Part shown: piece after piece, positions 36,001-44,321 of the stretch
How the letters are laid out: each line of letters begins with the position of its first letter
Numbering within the stretch: the stretch's first letter is position 1
NCBI RefSeq assembly: GCF_036227485.1
Contig: NZ_CP109479.1
Span: 9,176,001 to 9,240,000 of the forward strand
Reading direction: 5' to 3'
Length of the DNA stretch: 64,000 bases
From: Streptomyces sp. NBC_01451
GTDB taxonomy: Bacteria; Actinomycetota; Actinomycetes; Streptomycetales; Streptomycetaceae
The notes under the pieces: model-generated
Databases searched by the model: none
The model's input: only the letters and a program-made list of their open reading frames with translations
What the model was told of the DNA's origin: nothing
Made by a program: the position numbers and the translations under genes

Positions 36001-37101
36001 CTACTCCTTCCCGAGGTTCAGCAACCGGCGGGCGATGATGTTCCGCTGGATCTCGGCGGTACCGCCGTAGATGGTCGCCGCACGTGAGTACAGGTACTCC
36101 GACCGCCAGGGCGTCTCCGTCAGTTCCAGCGTGCCGGGCAGCAAGTCCCTTACTGTGTCGAAGAGTTCTTGCTCCGCCGTGGCCAGCAGGACCTTGTCGA
36201 CCGAGGTCTCCGGGCCCAGGTGCTCCCCTTCCGCCAGGCGCCGCTGTGTCGTGTGGGAGCGGCATCGGACGGTATGCAGGGCGAGGTAGGCGGCGCCGAG
36301 GGCGTCGTCGTCCCGGCCGGAGTCCGACGCGGGCATCTGGTGCAGCAGGTGGTCGAGGCGTGTGTAGAGATGGGCGATCCGGTGCCAGAAGCATGTGGAG
36401 CGCTCGTGCGGGAGCAGGTCCATCGCCAGTTGCCAGCCGTCGCCCGGGCGGCCCAGCATCCGTTCGCCGGGGACGACCACGTCGTCGAAGAACACCTCAG
36501 CGAACTCGTCCACCCCGTGCATCGTGCGCAGCGGCCGGACGGTGATCCCCGGGGTGTCCATGTCGACGAAGAACGCGGTGATGCCCGCGTGGCCGGGGGC
36601 CGTGCGGGTGAGCAGGACGCAGCGGGCGGAGTACTGGGCGAGGCTCGTCCACACCTTCTGGCCCGTCACCACCCAGTCGCCGCGCCGGGGTACGGCCCTG
36701 GTGCCGAGCGAGGCCAGGTCGCTGCCGGAGCCCGGTTCGGAGAAACCCTGACACCACTGTTCCCGTCCGCCGAGCAGCAGCGGGACCATCTCGGCAGCAA
36801 GCTCCGCAGGCGCGTACGAGATGACGGTCGGGGCCAGGACCTCGACCATGGAGTAGATCCCGGGCTCGGCCAGGCCCCGGGTGGCCACCTCCTCGCCGAG
36901 CACCGCGCGCAGTACGGGGGGCCCGCCGAGCCCCCTCACCTCGGCGGGCCAGCCGTACCGCATCCAGCCCGCCTCGTACAGCGCGCGCCGGACCCGGGCG
37001 AGCTGCGTGACCTGCGCGTCGAGCGAGTCGTCGGGGCCGGGGGAGAGGTCGTTGGCGTCGAGCCAACGCCGCAGGTCCGTGCGGAACTCGGTGACGTTCA
37101 T
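36001..37101 (-). CDS. acyl-CoA dehydrogenase, long (alpha-like) subunit
   Basis: A 366-residue ACAD with QGFSEPGSGSDLASL (FAD region), VTGQKVWTS, and the C-terminal YGGTAEIQRNIIARRLLNLG. It introduces a 2,3-double bond into an acyl-CoA. It is likely paired with the 262-residue ACAD downstream. The ATG overlaps the SnoaL gene stop (ATGA). Confidence 0.92.
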   Translation of the reverse strand: MNVTEFRTDLRRWLDANDLSPGPDDSLDAQVTQLARVRRALYEAGWMRYGWPAEVRGLGGPPVLRAVLGEEVATRGLAEPGIYSMVEVLAPTVISYAPAELAAEMVPLLLGGREQWCQGFSEPGSGSDLASLGTRAVPRRGDWVVTGQKVWTSLAQYSARCVLLTRTAPGHAGITAFFVDMDTPGITVRPLRTMHGVDEFAEVFFDDVVVPGERMLGRPGDGWQLAMDLLPHERSTCFWHRIAHLYTRLDHLLHQMPASDSGRDDDALGAAYLALHTVRCRSHTTQRRLAEGEHLGPETSVDKVLLATAEQELFDTVRDLLPGTLELTETPWRSEYLYSRAATIYGGTAEIQRNIIARRLLNLGKE

Positions 37102-37517
37102 GTCCCCGGACGCTGGTAGGCGTGCGGGCGACCGGAGTCGTGCGCGCCGCTGCGGCGGATGAACGTCATGGCGCGGGTGCGCAGTCGCCAGCCGTCGGCG
37201 GTGCGCACATACGTGTCGTTGTAGTAGCCGATGCGCAGGTCGTGGGTGGTGTGGTCGACGAAGCACAGGGGCTGGGTGCCGGACGCGGAGTTGTCGTCCG
37301 CGCCCGGTTCCACGACGGCCGTCCCGGTGAGAAAGAGCCCCTTGGGGGCCGCCGCGACCAGTGCCGGGAACTCGTCGAGGCCGTAGGTGTCGCCGAAGGC
37401 GCTGTAGGTCCCGTCGGAGGTGAAGACCGCGAGCACGCCGTCCAGGTTCCCCTGGGTGATGTACACCGCGTACCGGGCCAGCAGTTGCTGGATGTCCATC
37501 AGGTCGTCAGTGGACAC
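37098..37517 (-). CDS. SnoaL-like (NTF2-fold) protein
   Basis: A 139-residue NTF2-fold protein with an N-terminal DIQQLLARYA helix, FTSDGTYSAF and a C-terminal YVRTADGWRLRTR. Family members are small isomerases, hydratases or binding proteins. The start is uncertain: GTG 37517 (used here) follows the operator by one base, an ATG at 37499 is the alternative, and an ATG at 37529 lies inside the operator. It opens the thioesterase/ACAD operon. Confidence 0.8.
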   Translation of the reverse strand: MSTDDLMDIQQLLARYAVYITQGNLDGVLAVFTSDGTYSAFGDTYGLDEFPALVAAAPKGLFLTGTAVVEPGADDNSASGTQPLCFVDHTTHDLRIGYYNDTYVRTADGWRLRTRAMTFIRRSGAHDSGRPHAYQRPGT

Positions 37518-37518
37518 T

Positions 37519-37533
37519 GAGAATTCCATTCTC
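37519..37533 (-). promoter_or_regulatory. exact operator before SnoaL/ACAD operon
   Basis: GAGAAT-TCC-ATTCTC exactly. It abuts the likely GTG start of the SnoaL gene, the same geometry as at 31699-31714. Confidence 0.75.
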
Positions 37534-37573
37534 TCATAGTGAGCGGAAGGTTCTCACGAGGTTCGCGAAGGCG

Positions 37574-38044
37574 TCAACGGTCCCGCCGCAGCTTCGAGAA
37601 GTCCCAGCTCACGACCTTCTCCGCCGTGACCCGCAGCCATGCGTGGCGCCCGTCGTACGGGAAGTCCCGGCCGCCCGCGTACTTGTCCGCGAACAGCCGC
37701 TCGGGCTCCCGGAGTTCATCGACGGGCGCGCCTTTCCGGGGTGTCTCGCCGACCACCTCCACGAGGCCCCGCAGTTCCACGCCCCGCAGCCGCGTGAAGT
37801 CGGAGCCCCCGTCGTCGACGATCACGCTCAGCCGCGGATCCCGGTCCAGATCGGTCCAGCGCTGGCTGCGGATCAGCGAGTTGAGCCACAGGGCGGTTCC
37901 GTCCCACACGAACCACAGGGCGCTGACATGGGGGTGCCCGCCCGCTCCGACGGTGGCCACCCGGCACACCGGCTGGGTGCGCAGGAACGCGTCCCGCTCC
38001 GGCTCGGTCATGGCGATCGCGGTTCCCCTGCGCTGTCCGGTCAT
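37574..38044 (-). CDS. PNPOx-fold (split beta-barrel) flavin/F420-type protein
   Basis: A 156-residue pyridoxamine-phosphate-oxidase-like protein. It has RVATVGAGGHPHVSALWFVWDG, typical of F420- or FMN-binding split-barrel enzymes, and SQRWTDLDRDPRLSVIVDD. The ATG at 38044 has GGGAG upstream. It may reduce or oxidise a substrate, or just bind the cofactor. It is divergent from the transporter operon. No operator lies directly ahead on its side except the one at 38087. Confidence 0.85.
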   Translation of the reverse strand: MTGQRRGTAIAMTEPERDAFLRTQPVCRVATVGAGGHPHVSALWFVWDGTALWLNSLIRSQRWTDLDRDPRLSVIVDDGGSDFTRLRGVELRGLVEVVGETPRKGAPVDELREPERLFADKYAGGRDFPYDGRHAWLRVTAEKVVSWDFSKLRRDR

Positions 38045-38068
38045 CGTTTCTCCCAGCATTGTCCGAAT

Positions 38069-38101
38069 GGTTGATTCTCTCTAAGTGAGAAGCTAGTTTC
38101 C
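38069..38101 (+). promoter_or_regulatory. promoter with embedded operator for transporter operon
   Basis: TTGATT (38071-38076), 17 bases, TAGTTT (38094-38099), with the operator variant GAGAAG-CTA-GTTTCC (38087-38101) across the -10. It matches the block at 4771-4803 almost base for base. Confidence 0.65.
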
Positions 38102-38159
38102 AGCCCTAGAGAGGAGGACACTCAGTCGGCCTACCCCCGACATCGAGTGGCGGCGCGTC

Positions 38160-40274
38160 ATGGACCAGTTCCTCACCTTCGGCATCGTCGGTCTCAGTAC
38201 CGCCGCGATCTACGCGGTCATCGGCAGCGGCCTCGTTCTCACCTACACGACCACGGGCGTGTTCAACTTCGCGCACGGTGCCGCGGGCATGCTCTCGGCC
38301 TTCACCTACTGGCAGCTCACCGTCGGCTGGGGCTGGCCGGTTCCGGTCGCACTGGCTGTCGTACTGCTCCTGCTCGCCCCGGTGTTCGGTCTCCTTGTCG
38401 AACGGTTCATCCTGCGGCCCGTTCAGGCGCTCGGGGAAGCGGAACGGTTGGTGATGACCGTCGCACTATTGAGTGGCCTCATTGGGGTTGCCCGCTGGAT
38501 CTGGGACCCGAACGTGGCCAGGCCGCTGCCCGCCTTCTTCGCCGACCGGGCCCCCTTCCACATCGGCCCGGCCGCCGTCACCTGGCACCAGGCCATCACC
38601 ATGGGCGTGGCCCTCGCGGTCGCCGCCGGACTGCGCGTCCTGCTCTACCGAACCCGCGCCGGCGCCGAGATGCGCGCCACCGTCGACGACCGCGCACTCG
38701 TCGGACTCACCGGTGCCGATCCCGTACGGGCCAACAGGGCCGCCTGGATCATGGGCACCCAACTCGCCGCTCTCGGCGGCATACTGATCGCACCGAGCGT
38801 CACCCTCGACGCCGCGCAGCTCTCCCTCCTGATCGTCAGCGCCTACACCGCCGCCGTCTTCGGCCGGCTGCGCAGTGTGCCGCTCACCTTCATCGGAGCC
38901 GTCGTGATCGGCTGCACGGAGAGCTATCTGACCGGCTACCTGCCGCAGAACGACTACCTGCCCGGCCTGCGCCTCGCCGCCCCGGCCCTGCTCCTGTTCA
39001 TCGCCCTGCTGGTGTTCCCGCACCGGCGGCTGCGCGGACGCGACCGGCGGCTGGCCCCGGTCCCGGTGCCCACGGCACGCGGCACGCTGGTCTTCGCGGC
39101 GGCGACCGTCGCGTTCGGCCTCGTCCTGGCCTCGATGCTCGGCGAGGCCGACCTCATCACCTACGGACCGATCTTCTCGCTCGGCGTGGTGGCGCTCTCG
39201 TACGTCCCCCTGACCGGCTACGCGGGCCAGATCTCCCTGTGCCAGCTGAGCATGGCCGGGATCGGCGCGGTCGTCTGGGCGCACTTCGGGGCCCACGGGC
39301 AGCTGTGGGCGCTGGGCCTGGCGGTGCTGGTCTCGGCGGTCGCCGGGGCGCTGATCGCGCTGCCCGCACTGAGGCTGTCCGGTGTGTACCTGGCGCTGGG
39401 GACCGCGGCCTTCGCCGTCGTCCTGGACCGCTGGATCTTCACCCTCCCCGCCTTCCACGTCCTCGGCGTCGAGGTCGCGCTGTTCGACCAGGGCTCGGTG
39501 GAAGTGACCGGACCCTCGCTGTTCGGGCTACGACTGGACAGCGGGGAGGAGCTGATGGTCCTCGCCGCGGTCTGTCTCGGCCTCGCGTCGATCGGTGCGG
39601 CGGCGCTGCGGCGGGGCCGGTTCGGGCGGCGGCTGATCGCCCTGCGCGACAGCGAGGCCGCCTACGCCACGCTCGGCGGCAACCTGCTCATCGCCAAGGT
39701 GCTGGTGTTCGCACTCGCCTCGGGGATCGCGGGCCTCGGCGGCGCGCTCTACGGCATGCAGCAACGGGCCATCACCCCCGACCAGTTCAACCTCGTGGCC
39801 GGACTGCCGATCTTCCTGGTCGCGGTGATCGGCGGCCTCGGCGCGGTCGGCAACGGCCTGTTCACCGGTACGGCCCTCGTCGGACCGACCAACGCCCTGG
39901 TCGCCGTGGCGCCCGCGCTGCAGAACCCGGTGGCCCTGCTGCCCGCCCTCGCGGGCATGGGCCTCGGCAAGAACCCGGACGGCATCTCGGCCCACTTCCG
40001 GCGCCAGTGGGAGCCGCTCGGCCGCGACCGCATCGCGCTCACGGCACTCGTCGCCTGGCTGGCCACGGCCTGGCTGCTGCGCCTGGGCGACGTCGTCAAC
40101 GGCTGGACCTTCCTCGGCGGCGCCGTCGTCGTGGCAGTGGCTCTACGAACATGGGCGAGTGCGCGGCAGGCCCCGGCCGTCGAGCCGGAGATTCCGGTCG
40201 AGTGGTGGGGCGTACGGCGTGACTGGCGCCCGGAGGACGGGGAGGTGCTGGCCCGTGGCGTCGCTGCGAGTTAG
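38160..40274 (+). CDS. fused LivH-LivM permease of ABC importer
   Basis: A 704-residue integral membrane protein. The first 290 residues look like LivH (DQFLTFGIVGLSTAAIYAVIG start and FNFAHGAAGML). The rest looks like LivM (LTGYAGQISLCQLSMAGIGA, and ALRDSEAAYATLGGN near 510). Both halves are rich in transmembrane helices. A single fused gene replaces the usual two. The ATG at 38160 has no strong ribosome site close by. It works with the ATPases that follow and probably with the lipoprotein at 8310. Substrate: probably the island's acid. Confidence 0.9.
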   Translation: MDQFLTFGIVGLSTAAIYAVIGSGLVLTYTTTGVFNFAHGAAGMLSAFTYWQLTVGWGWPVPVALAVVLLLLAPVFGLLVERFILRPVQALGEAERLVMTVALLSGLIGVARWIWDPNVARPLPAFFADRAPFHIGPAAVTWHQAITMGVALAVAAGLRVLLYRTRAGAEMRATVDDRALVGLTGADPVRANRAAWIMGTQLAALGGILIAPSVTLDAAQLSLLIVSAYTAAVFGRLRSVPLTFIGAVVIGCTESYLTGYLPQNDYLPGLRLAAPALLLFIALLVFPHRRLRGRDRRLAPVPVPTARGTLVFAAATVAFGLVLASMLGEADLITYGPIFSLGVVALSYVPLTGYAGQISLCQLSMAGIGAVVWAHFGAHGQLWALGLAVLVSAVAGALIALPALRLSGVYLALGTAAFAVVLDRWIFTLPAFHVLGVEVALFDQGSVEVTGPSLFGLRLDSGEELMVLAAVCLGLASIGAAALRRGRFGRRLIALRDSEAAYATLGGNLLIAKVLVFALASGIAGLGGALYGMQQRAITPDQFNLVAGLPIFLVAVIGGLGAVGNGLFTGTALVGPTNALVAVAPALQNPVALLPALAGMGLGKNPDGISAHFRRQWEPLGRDRIALTALVAWLATAWLLRLGDVVNGWTFLGGAVVVAVALRTWASARQAPAVEPEIPVEWWGVRRDWRPEDGEVLARGVAAS

Positions 40275-40965
40275 CGGAGTGACGGTTTCCTTCGGTGGCA
40301 ACCGCGCGCTGGACGGGGTCGGCATGACCGCCGAGCCCGGCCGAGTCACCGGGCTCATCGGGCCCAACGGGGCAGGGAAAAGTACCCTGTTCGACGTCGC
40401 GTCCGGGCTGCGCAGACCGTCCTCGGGGCGGGTGTTCCTCGGCGACCGCGACGTCACCCGGATGCGCCCCTCCGCCCGCGCGCACTGCGGACTCGCCCGC
40501 ACGTTCCAGCGACTGGAGCTGTTCGGCCGGCTCAGCGTCCGCGACAACCTGCTCGTCGCCGCGGAACTCGGCCCCGAACGGCCGCGCGCGGTCGCCGCGG
40601 TCACGGAGATCCTCGACCGGCTCGGCCTCACCGGCATCGCCGACACCGCCCCGGACACCCTGCCGACCGGTGTCGGCCGACTCGTCGAGGTCGGCCGGGC
40701 GCTGGCCCTGCGCCCCAAGGTGCTCCTCCTCGACGAACCCGCCGCCGGGCAGGACGCCGAGGAGACAGAGCGTTTCGCCGCACTCCTGCGCTCCCTCGCC
40801 GACGACGGCACGGCGGTCGTCCTCGTCGAACACGACATGAGCCTCGTCATGAGCGTCTGCGACGACGTGTACGTCCTCGACCTGGGGAAGGTCATCGCCG
40901 TCGGCCCGCCCGCGGTGATCCGCGACGACGAGACGGTCCTGGCCGCCTACCTGGGGGACGCGTGA
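40255..40965 (+). CDS. livG: ABC transporter ATPase, LivG-like
   Basis: A 236-residue ATPase with Walker A GPNGAGKST near residue 38, Walker B LLLDEPAAG, and an unusual signature region LPTGVGRLVEVGRAL in place of LSGGQ. The GTG at 40255 overlaps the permease end by 20 bases and has GGGAGG upstream. It powers import with its partner downstream. Confidence 0.9.
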   Translation: MASLRVSGVTVSFGGNRALDGVGMTAEPGRVTGLIGPNGAGKSTLFDVASGLRRPSSGRVFLGDRDVTRMRPSARAHCGLARTFQRLELFGRLSVRDNLLVAAELGPERPRAVAAVTEILDRLGLTGIADTAPDTLPTGVGRLVEVGRALALRPKVLLLDEPAAGQDAEETERFAALLRSLADDGTAVVLVEHDMSLVMSVCDDVYVLDLGKVIAVGPPAVIRDDETVLAAYLGDA

Positions 40966-41669
40966 ACGCGCTACTCGAACTGCGCGGGATCCGCGCCGCC
41001 CACGAACGGATCACCGTCCTGCACGGAGTCGACCTGGGCGTCGCCGCCGGCGAGGTGGTGGCGCTGCTCGGCCCCAACGGTGCCGGAAAGACGACCACGT
41101 TGAGCATCGCGGCGGGCGTCCACCCGCCGGAGTCCGGCCAACTCCTCCTGGGCGGACGCGACATGACCGGTGCCGCTCCGCGCGACCTGGCGCGCGCCGG
41201 TGTCTGCCTGATCCCCGAGGGCCGCGGGGTGTTCCCCAACCTCTCGGTGCGCGACAACCTCCTGATGATGACCTACACCGGCCGCAGCCGCGCCGAGGTC
41301 GAGGAGATCGCCTTCAGCCGCTTCCCCGTGCTCGCCCGATGTGCCTCGCAGCCGGCCGGCACCATGTCCGGCGGCGAACAGCAGATGCTCGCCCTGGCGC
41401 GCGGGCTTGTCACCGACCCGGCCGTCCTGCTTCTCGACGAACTCTCCATGGGGCTGGCCCCGTTGGTGGTCGCCCGGCTCTACGAGCAGGTCGCCGAGAT
41501 CGCCCGGCAGGGCGTGGCCGTCCTGGTCGTCGAGCAGTTCGCCGCCGCCGTCCTCGACATCGCCGACCGCGCCGCCGTCCTGGTGCGCGGACGCATCCAA
41601 CGGCAGGGCCACCCCGACGACGGGTTGCGCGCCGAACTGTCCGCTCTCTATCTCGGGAGTTCCGCATGA
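40962..41669 (+). CDS. livF: ABC transporter ATPase, LivF-like
   Basis: A 235-residue ATPase with Walker A GPNGAGKTTT, signature SGGEQQML and LLLDELSMGLAP. The RGVFPNLSVRDNL stretch is typical of LivF. The GTG overlaps the LivG stop (GTGA). Second ATPase of the importer. Confidence 0.92.
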   Translation: MNALLELRGIRAAHERITVLHGVDLGVAAGEVVALLGPNGAGKTTTLSIAAGVHPPESGQLLLGGRDMTGAAPRDLARAGVCLIPEGRGVFPNLSVRDNLLMMTYTGRSRAEVEEIAFSRFPVLARCASQPAGTMSGGEQQMLALARGLVTDPAVLLLDELSMGLAPLVVARLYEQVAEIARQGVAVLVVEQFAAAVLDIADRAAVLVRGRIQRQGHPDDGLRAELSALYLGSSA

Positions 41670-42028
41670 CATCCACCGAGCCACGTGCGGACCGCTTCGT
41701 CCGCGAACTGACCGAACTGAAGATCCCCGACCCGGCCGCCGCCCGCTCCGGGCTCTGGCTGCGCCTCGGCGGCGCCCTGATGGCCCTCGGCCTGATCCTC
41801 GGCGCCTCCGGCTACCTGGTCGCCCACAACACCCTCGACCCTCTCGTCCAGAACGACGGCCTCGCCCTCGGCCTGGCCGGAATCGCCGCGGGCGTGGTGG
41901 GCTCGGCGCTCTTCCTGCGCTACTCCCTCACCGGCTTCCTGCGGTTCTGGATGGCCCGCCAGTCCTACGACGTCACCCTCCTCGCCGAAAGCCTGCGCGG
42001 ACCGGACCGGCTGCACGACCCGGAGTGA
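41666..42028 (+). CDS. small two-helix membrane protein
   Basis: A 120-residue protein with two hydrophobic segments (about residues 30-53 and 62-85), a polar N-terminus and a basic/acidic C-terminal tail. No family was recognised. The ATG overlaps the LivF stop, so it is co-expressed with the transporter and may be an accessory membrane factor. Confidence 0.75.
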   Translation: MTSTEPRADRFVRELTELKIPDPAAARSGLWLRLGGALMALGLILGASGYLVAHNTLDPLVQNDGLALGLAGIAAGVVGSALFLRYSLTGFLRFWMARQSYDVTLLAESLRGPDRLHDPE

Positions 42029-42127
42029 CTCCGGGAGACGACAACTCCGGTCGTCCGGTCGGCGCAACGACCCCGCGCCCCCGACCATCCCGCGCCCCCG
42101 ACCCTCCGCTCGAAAGGCACCCAGGCC

Positions 42128-42439
42128 ATGACCACTCCGGCATCGACGCTGCGCCCAGGCAGCCAGCTCGCCAGCACCGCCTGCGGCACCCGGGTGGTCG
42201 TGATCCGGGCCCCTGCGGACGGACAGCCCCGACTCACGTGCGCAGGTGCCCCCATGGTGCCCGCGGCCTCCGCACCGCAGGTCAAGGACACCGGCTCGGG
42301 CACCCTCATCGGCAAGCGGTACGTGGATGCCACGGGCACCCTCGAACTGCTCTGCACCGCTTCCGGGGCGGGCGAACTCGCCTGCGACGGCACTCCGATG
42401 GCCGTGAAGGCGGCCAAGCCGCTGCCTGCATCCGACTGA
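42128..42439 (+). CDS. small cysteine-containing protein with internal repeat
   Basis: A 103-residue protein of unknown function. Two similar halves each carry paired cysteines and end in Cys-x-Gly-x-Pro-Met (CAGAPM and CDGTPM), so a two-repeat metal- or cluster-binding fold is possible. No signal peptide is seen. It is located between the transporter genes and an enoyl-CoA hydratase, 99 bases after the membrane protein. Confidence 0.7.
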   Translation: MTTPASTLRPGSQLASTACGTRVVVIRAPADGQPRLTCAGAPMVPAASAPQVKDTGSGTLIGKRYVDATGTLELLCTASGAGELACDGTPMAVKAAKPLPASD

Positions 42440-42468
42440 ACCGAACTGAACCGAACCGAGGAGTGGTC

Positions 42469-43227
42469 ATGCCGCAGGGCGATGAGGGAGATCAGGGCGG
42501 TCGGGACGACCTGGTCCTGACCGAACGGGTGGGCAACGTCCTTGTGGCCACGATGAACCGGCCCGAGGCACGAAACGCCCTGAACCCGGAGCTCCTTCAC
42601 GAACTCTCGACGACACTCAAGGAGGCGGACGCCGATCCCGCCGTCCGGGCGATCGTCCTCACCGGGGTGGGCGCTGCCTTCTGCGCCGGCATGGACCTGA
42701 AGGCGTTCGCGCGCGGCGCCCGATTCGACGGCCTGCTCTGGTTCTACCGCGAGGGCGTCGCCACCCCGGTCGTCGCGGCCCTCAACGGATCCGCGGTGGC
42801 CGGCGGCTTCGAACTCGCCCTGGCCTGTGACCTGGTGGTCGCCGCCGACACCGCGTCCCTGGGAATCGCCGAGGTGAAACGCGGCCTCTTCGCGGCGGGC
42901 GGCGCCACCACCCTCGCCGACCGCGTCCCACTCGCCGTCGCCCTGGAAATGGGCCTCACGGGCGAACTGGTCACGGCGGCCAGGGCCCGGGAGATCGGCC
43001 TGGTCAACCGGGTCGTCCCGGCCGACACAGTCCGCGCGGAGGCGCTGGCACTTGCCGAACGGATCGCCGAGAACGGCCCGTTGGGCGTCGCCATGACCAA
43101 GAAGCTGATGCGGGAACGCCGTTGGGCCGAGCCGGCAGAGATCGAGTCGGTGTTCCGCAGCGCCGACGCGACGGAGGGAGCGAGGGCGTTCGCGGAGCGA
43201 AGGCCACCGGTGTGGACAGGAGAGTGA
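42469..43227 (+). CDS. enoyl-CoA hydratase
   Basis: A 252-residue crotonase with RPEARNAL, FCAGMDLK (oxyanion loop), GGFE (first Glu) and IAEVKRGL (second Glu), so both catalytic glutamates are present. It would hydrate a 2-enoyl-CoA. The ATG at 42469 follows CGAGGAG. It is the last gene of the transporter operon. Confidence 0.92.
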   Translation: MPQGDEGDQGGRDDLVLTERVGNVLVATMNRPEARNALNPELLHELSTTLKEADADPAVRAIVLTGVGAAFCAGMDLKAFARGARFDGLLWFYREGVATPVVAALNGSAVAGGFELALACDLVVAADTASLGIAEVKRGLFAAGGATTLADRVPLAVALEMGLTGELVTAARAREIGLVNRVVPADTVRAEALALAERIAENGPLGVAMTKKLMRERRWAEPAEIESVFRSADATEGARAFAERRPPVWTGE

Positions 43228-43250
43228 CGGGGCACGGCGCCCCCGTTGAC

Positions 43251-43278
43251 GGGCGCGGGGAACTGTGCGACCAGCCAC
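43251..43278. repeat. short intergenic repeat common in Streptomyces
   Basis: GGGCGCGGGGAACT followed by GTGCGACCAGCCAC lies in the gap between converging hydratase genes. I recognise this element from many Streptomyces intergenic regions. Confidence 0.5.
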
Positions 43279-43318
43279 AGGCGGCCCGGAGGTTCGATAC
43301 AGCCCCGCCCGCGGAGAT

Positions 43319-44272
43319 CTACTCCCCCTGCACGACCTCGTCGACCAGCCCCCACCGAAGCGCCTCCCCGGCGGTCAGAGCCTCGCCCGACAGCGCCAGA
43401 TACGCCGTACGCTCCCGCCCGATCCGCAGCGGCAGACTGGCCGTGCCGCCCGCACCCGGAATCAGTCCCATCTCCACCTCCGGCAGCCGGATCACCGTAT
43501 CCGGCGCCGCCCGCACCCGCCCCGCGAACGCTGGCAGCTCGATCCCCGCCCCGACGCAGGCGCCGTGCAGATGTGCCGTGACCAGCGCACCGCACCGCTG
43601 GAGCAGTGCGGCCGGGCTGCGGTGGACGCGCACCAGGTGGGCCTGTGCGGGATCCCTGGCCGTGCCGAACTCGCTCAGATCCCCGCCGGCGCAGAAGGCC
43701 GGCCCGTTGCCGTAGAGGTCGACGCGGGTGATCGACGGGTCCAGCGCGGCGACTTCGAGCGCCTCGCACAGGGCGTCCCGGGTGCCGGCGTCCATGGCGT
43801 TGCGAGCCTGCGGCCGGTCGAGGGTGATGGCGAGCCGGTCGCCGTCACGGGCCAGCCGTACCGGTGCGGGGGAGGGGCGCGGCGTACGCGGGGGTGCCGA
43901 GTCCAGCCAGGCGCGGAAGACGGCGGACGCCTGGAGCGTGGAGTAGGCGAGCGACTCGGCCACAAGACGGTCGGGCGGCGCCAGCGCCGGACCCATCCGC
44001 AGGACCTGCGTCAGGGCGACCGAGGCGGCGGGACGGTCCGCGACGATCTCCGCCAGCCGGCGGGCGGTGGCGCGCGGGTCGGCGCAGCCCACCCAGGGGC
44101 GCGGCGGATCGGGCTCGGCGGTGAGGAGGACGTCGAAGCCGCCGTCGGCCCCGGTCGGTTTCTCCGAGACGCCTACGAGCACCCGCCCGGTCACGCCCCT
44201 CGTTCCCGGGCCGAGGCCGGGGCTCGGTCCACGGTCGAGGTCGACGAGGAGGAAGGGGGAGGGCAGGGTCAC
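43319..44272 (-). CDS. enoyl-CoA hydratase-family protein with N-terminal extension
   Basis: A 317-residue protein. The crotonase domain starts near residue 110 (ITLDRPQARNAM, FCAGGDLSEF, GIELPAFAGRV, and LPEVEMGLIPG, with both Glu positions), and about 100 extra N-terminal residues of unknown fold precede it. The GTG at 44272 has no clear Shine-Dalgarno. It is divergent from the CoA-transferase at 44322. The role is hydration or isomerisation of an enoyl-CoA. Confidence 0.85.
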   Translation of the reverse strand: MTLPSPFLLVDLDRGPSPGLGPGTRGVTGRVLVGVSEKPTGADGGFDVLLTAEPDPPRPWVGCADPRATARRLAEIVADRPAASVALTQVLRMGPALAPPDRLVAESLAYSTLQASAVFRAWLDSAPPRTPRPSPAPVRLARDGDRLAITLDRPQARNAMDAGTRDALCEALEVAALDPSITRVDLYGNGPAFCAGGDLSEFGTARDPAQAHLVRVHRSPAALLQRCGALVTAHLHGACVGAGIELPAFAGRVRAAPDTVIRLPEVEMGLIPGAGGTASLPLRIGRERTAYLALSGEALTAGEALRWGLVDEVVQGE

Positions 44273-44321
44273 GACCGGAGTGTAATTTGGGGCTACCTCG
44301 CAGGAGAAGGGCGTTTGGCCA

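Noticed and set aside
38147..40222. A 691-codon frame overlapping the permease gene.
   Set aside because: Arg/Pro/Gly-rich shadow of the permease in another frame, without domains; the membrane protein frame is clearly the real one.
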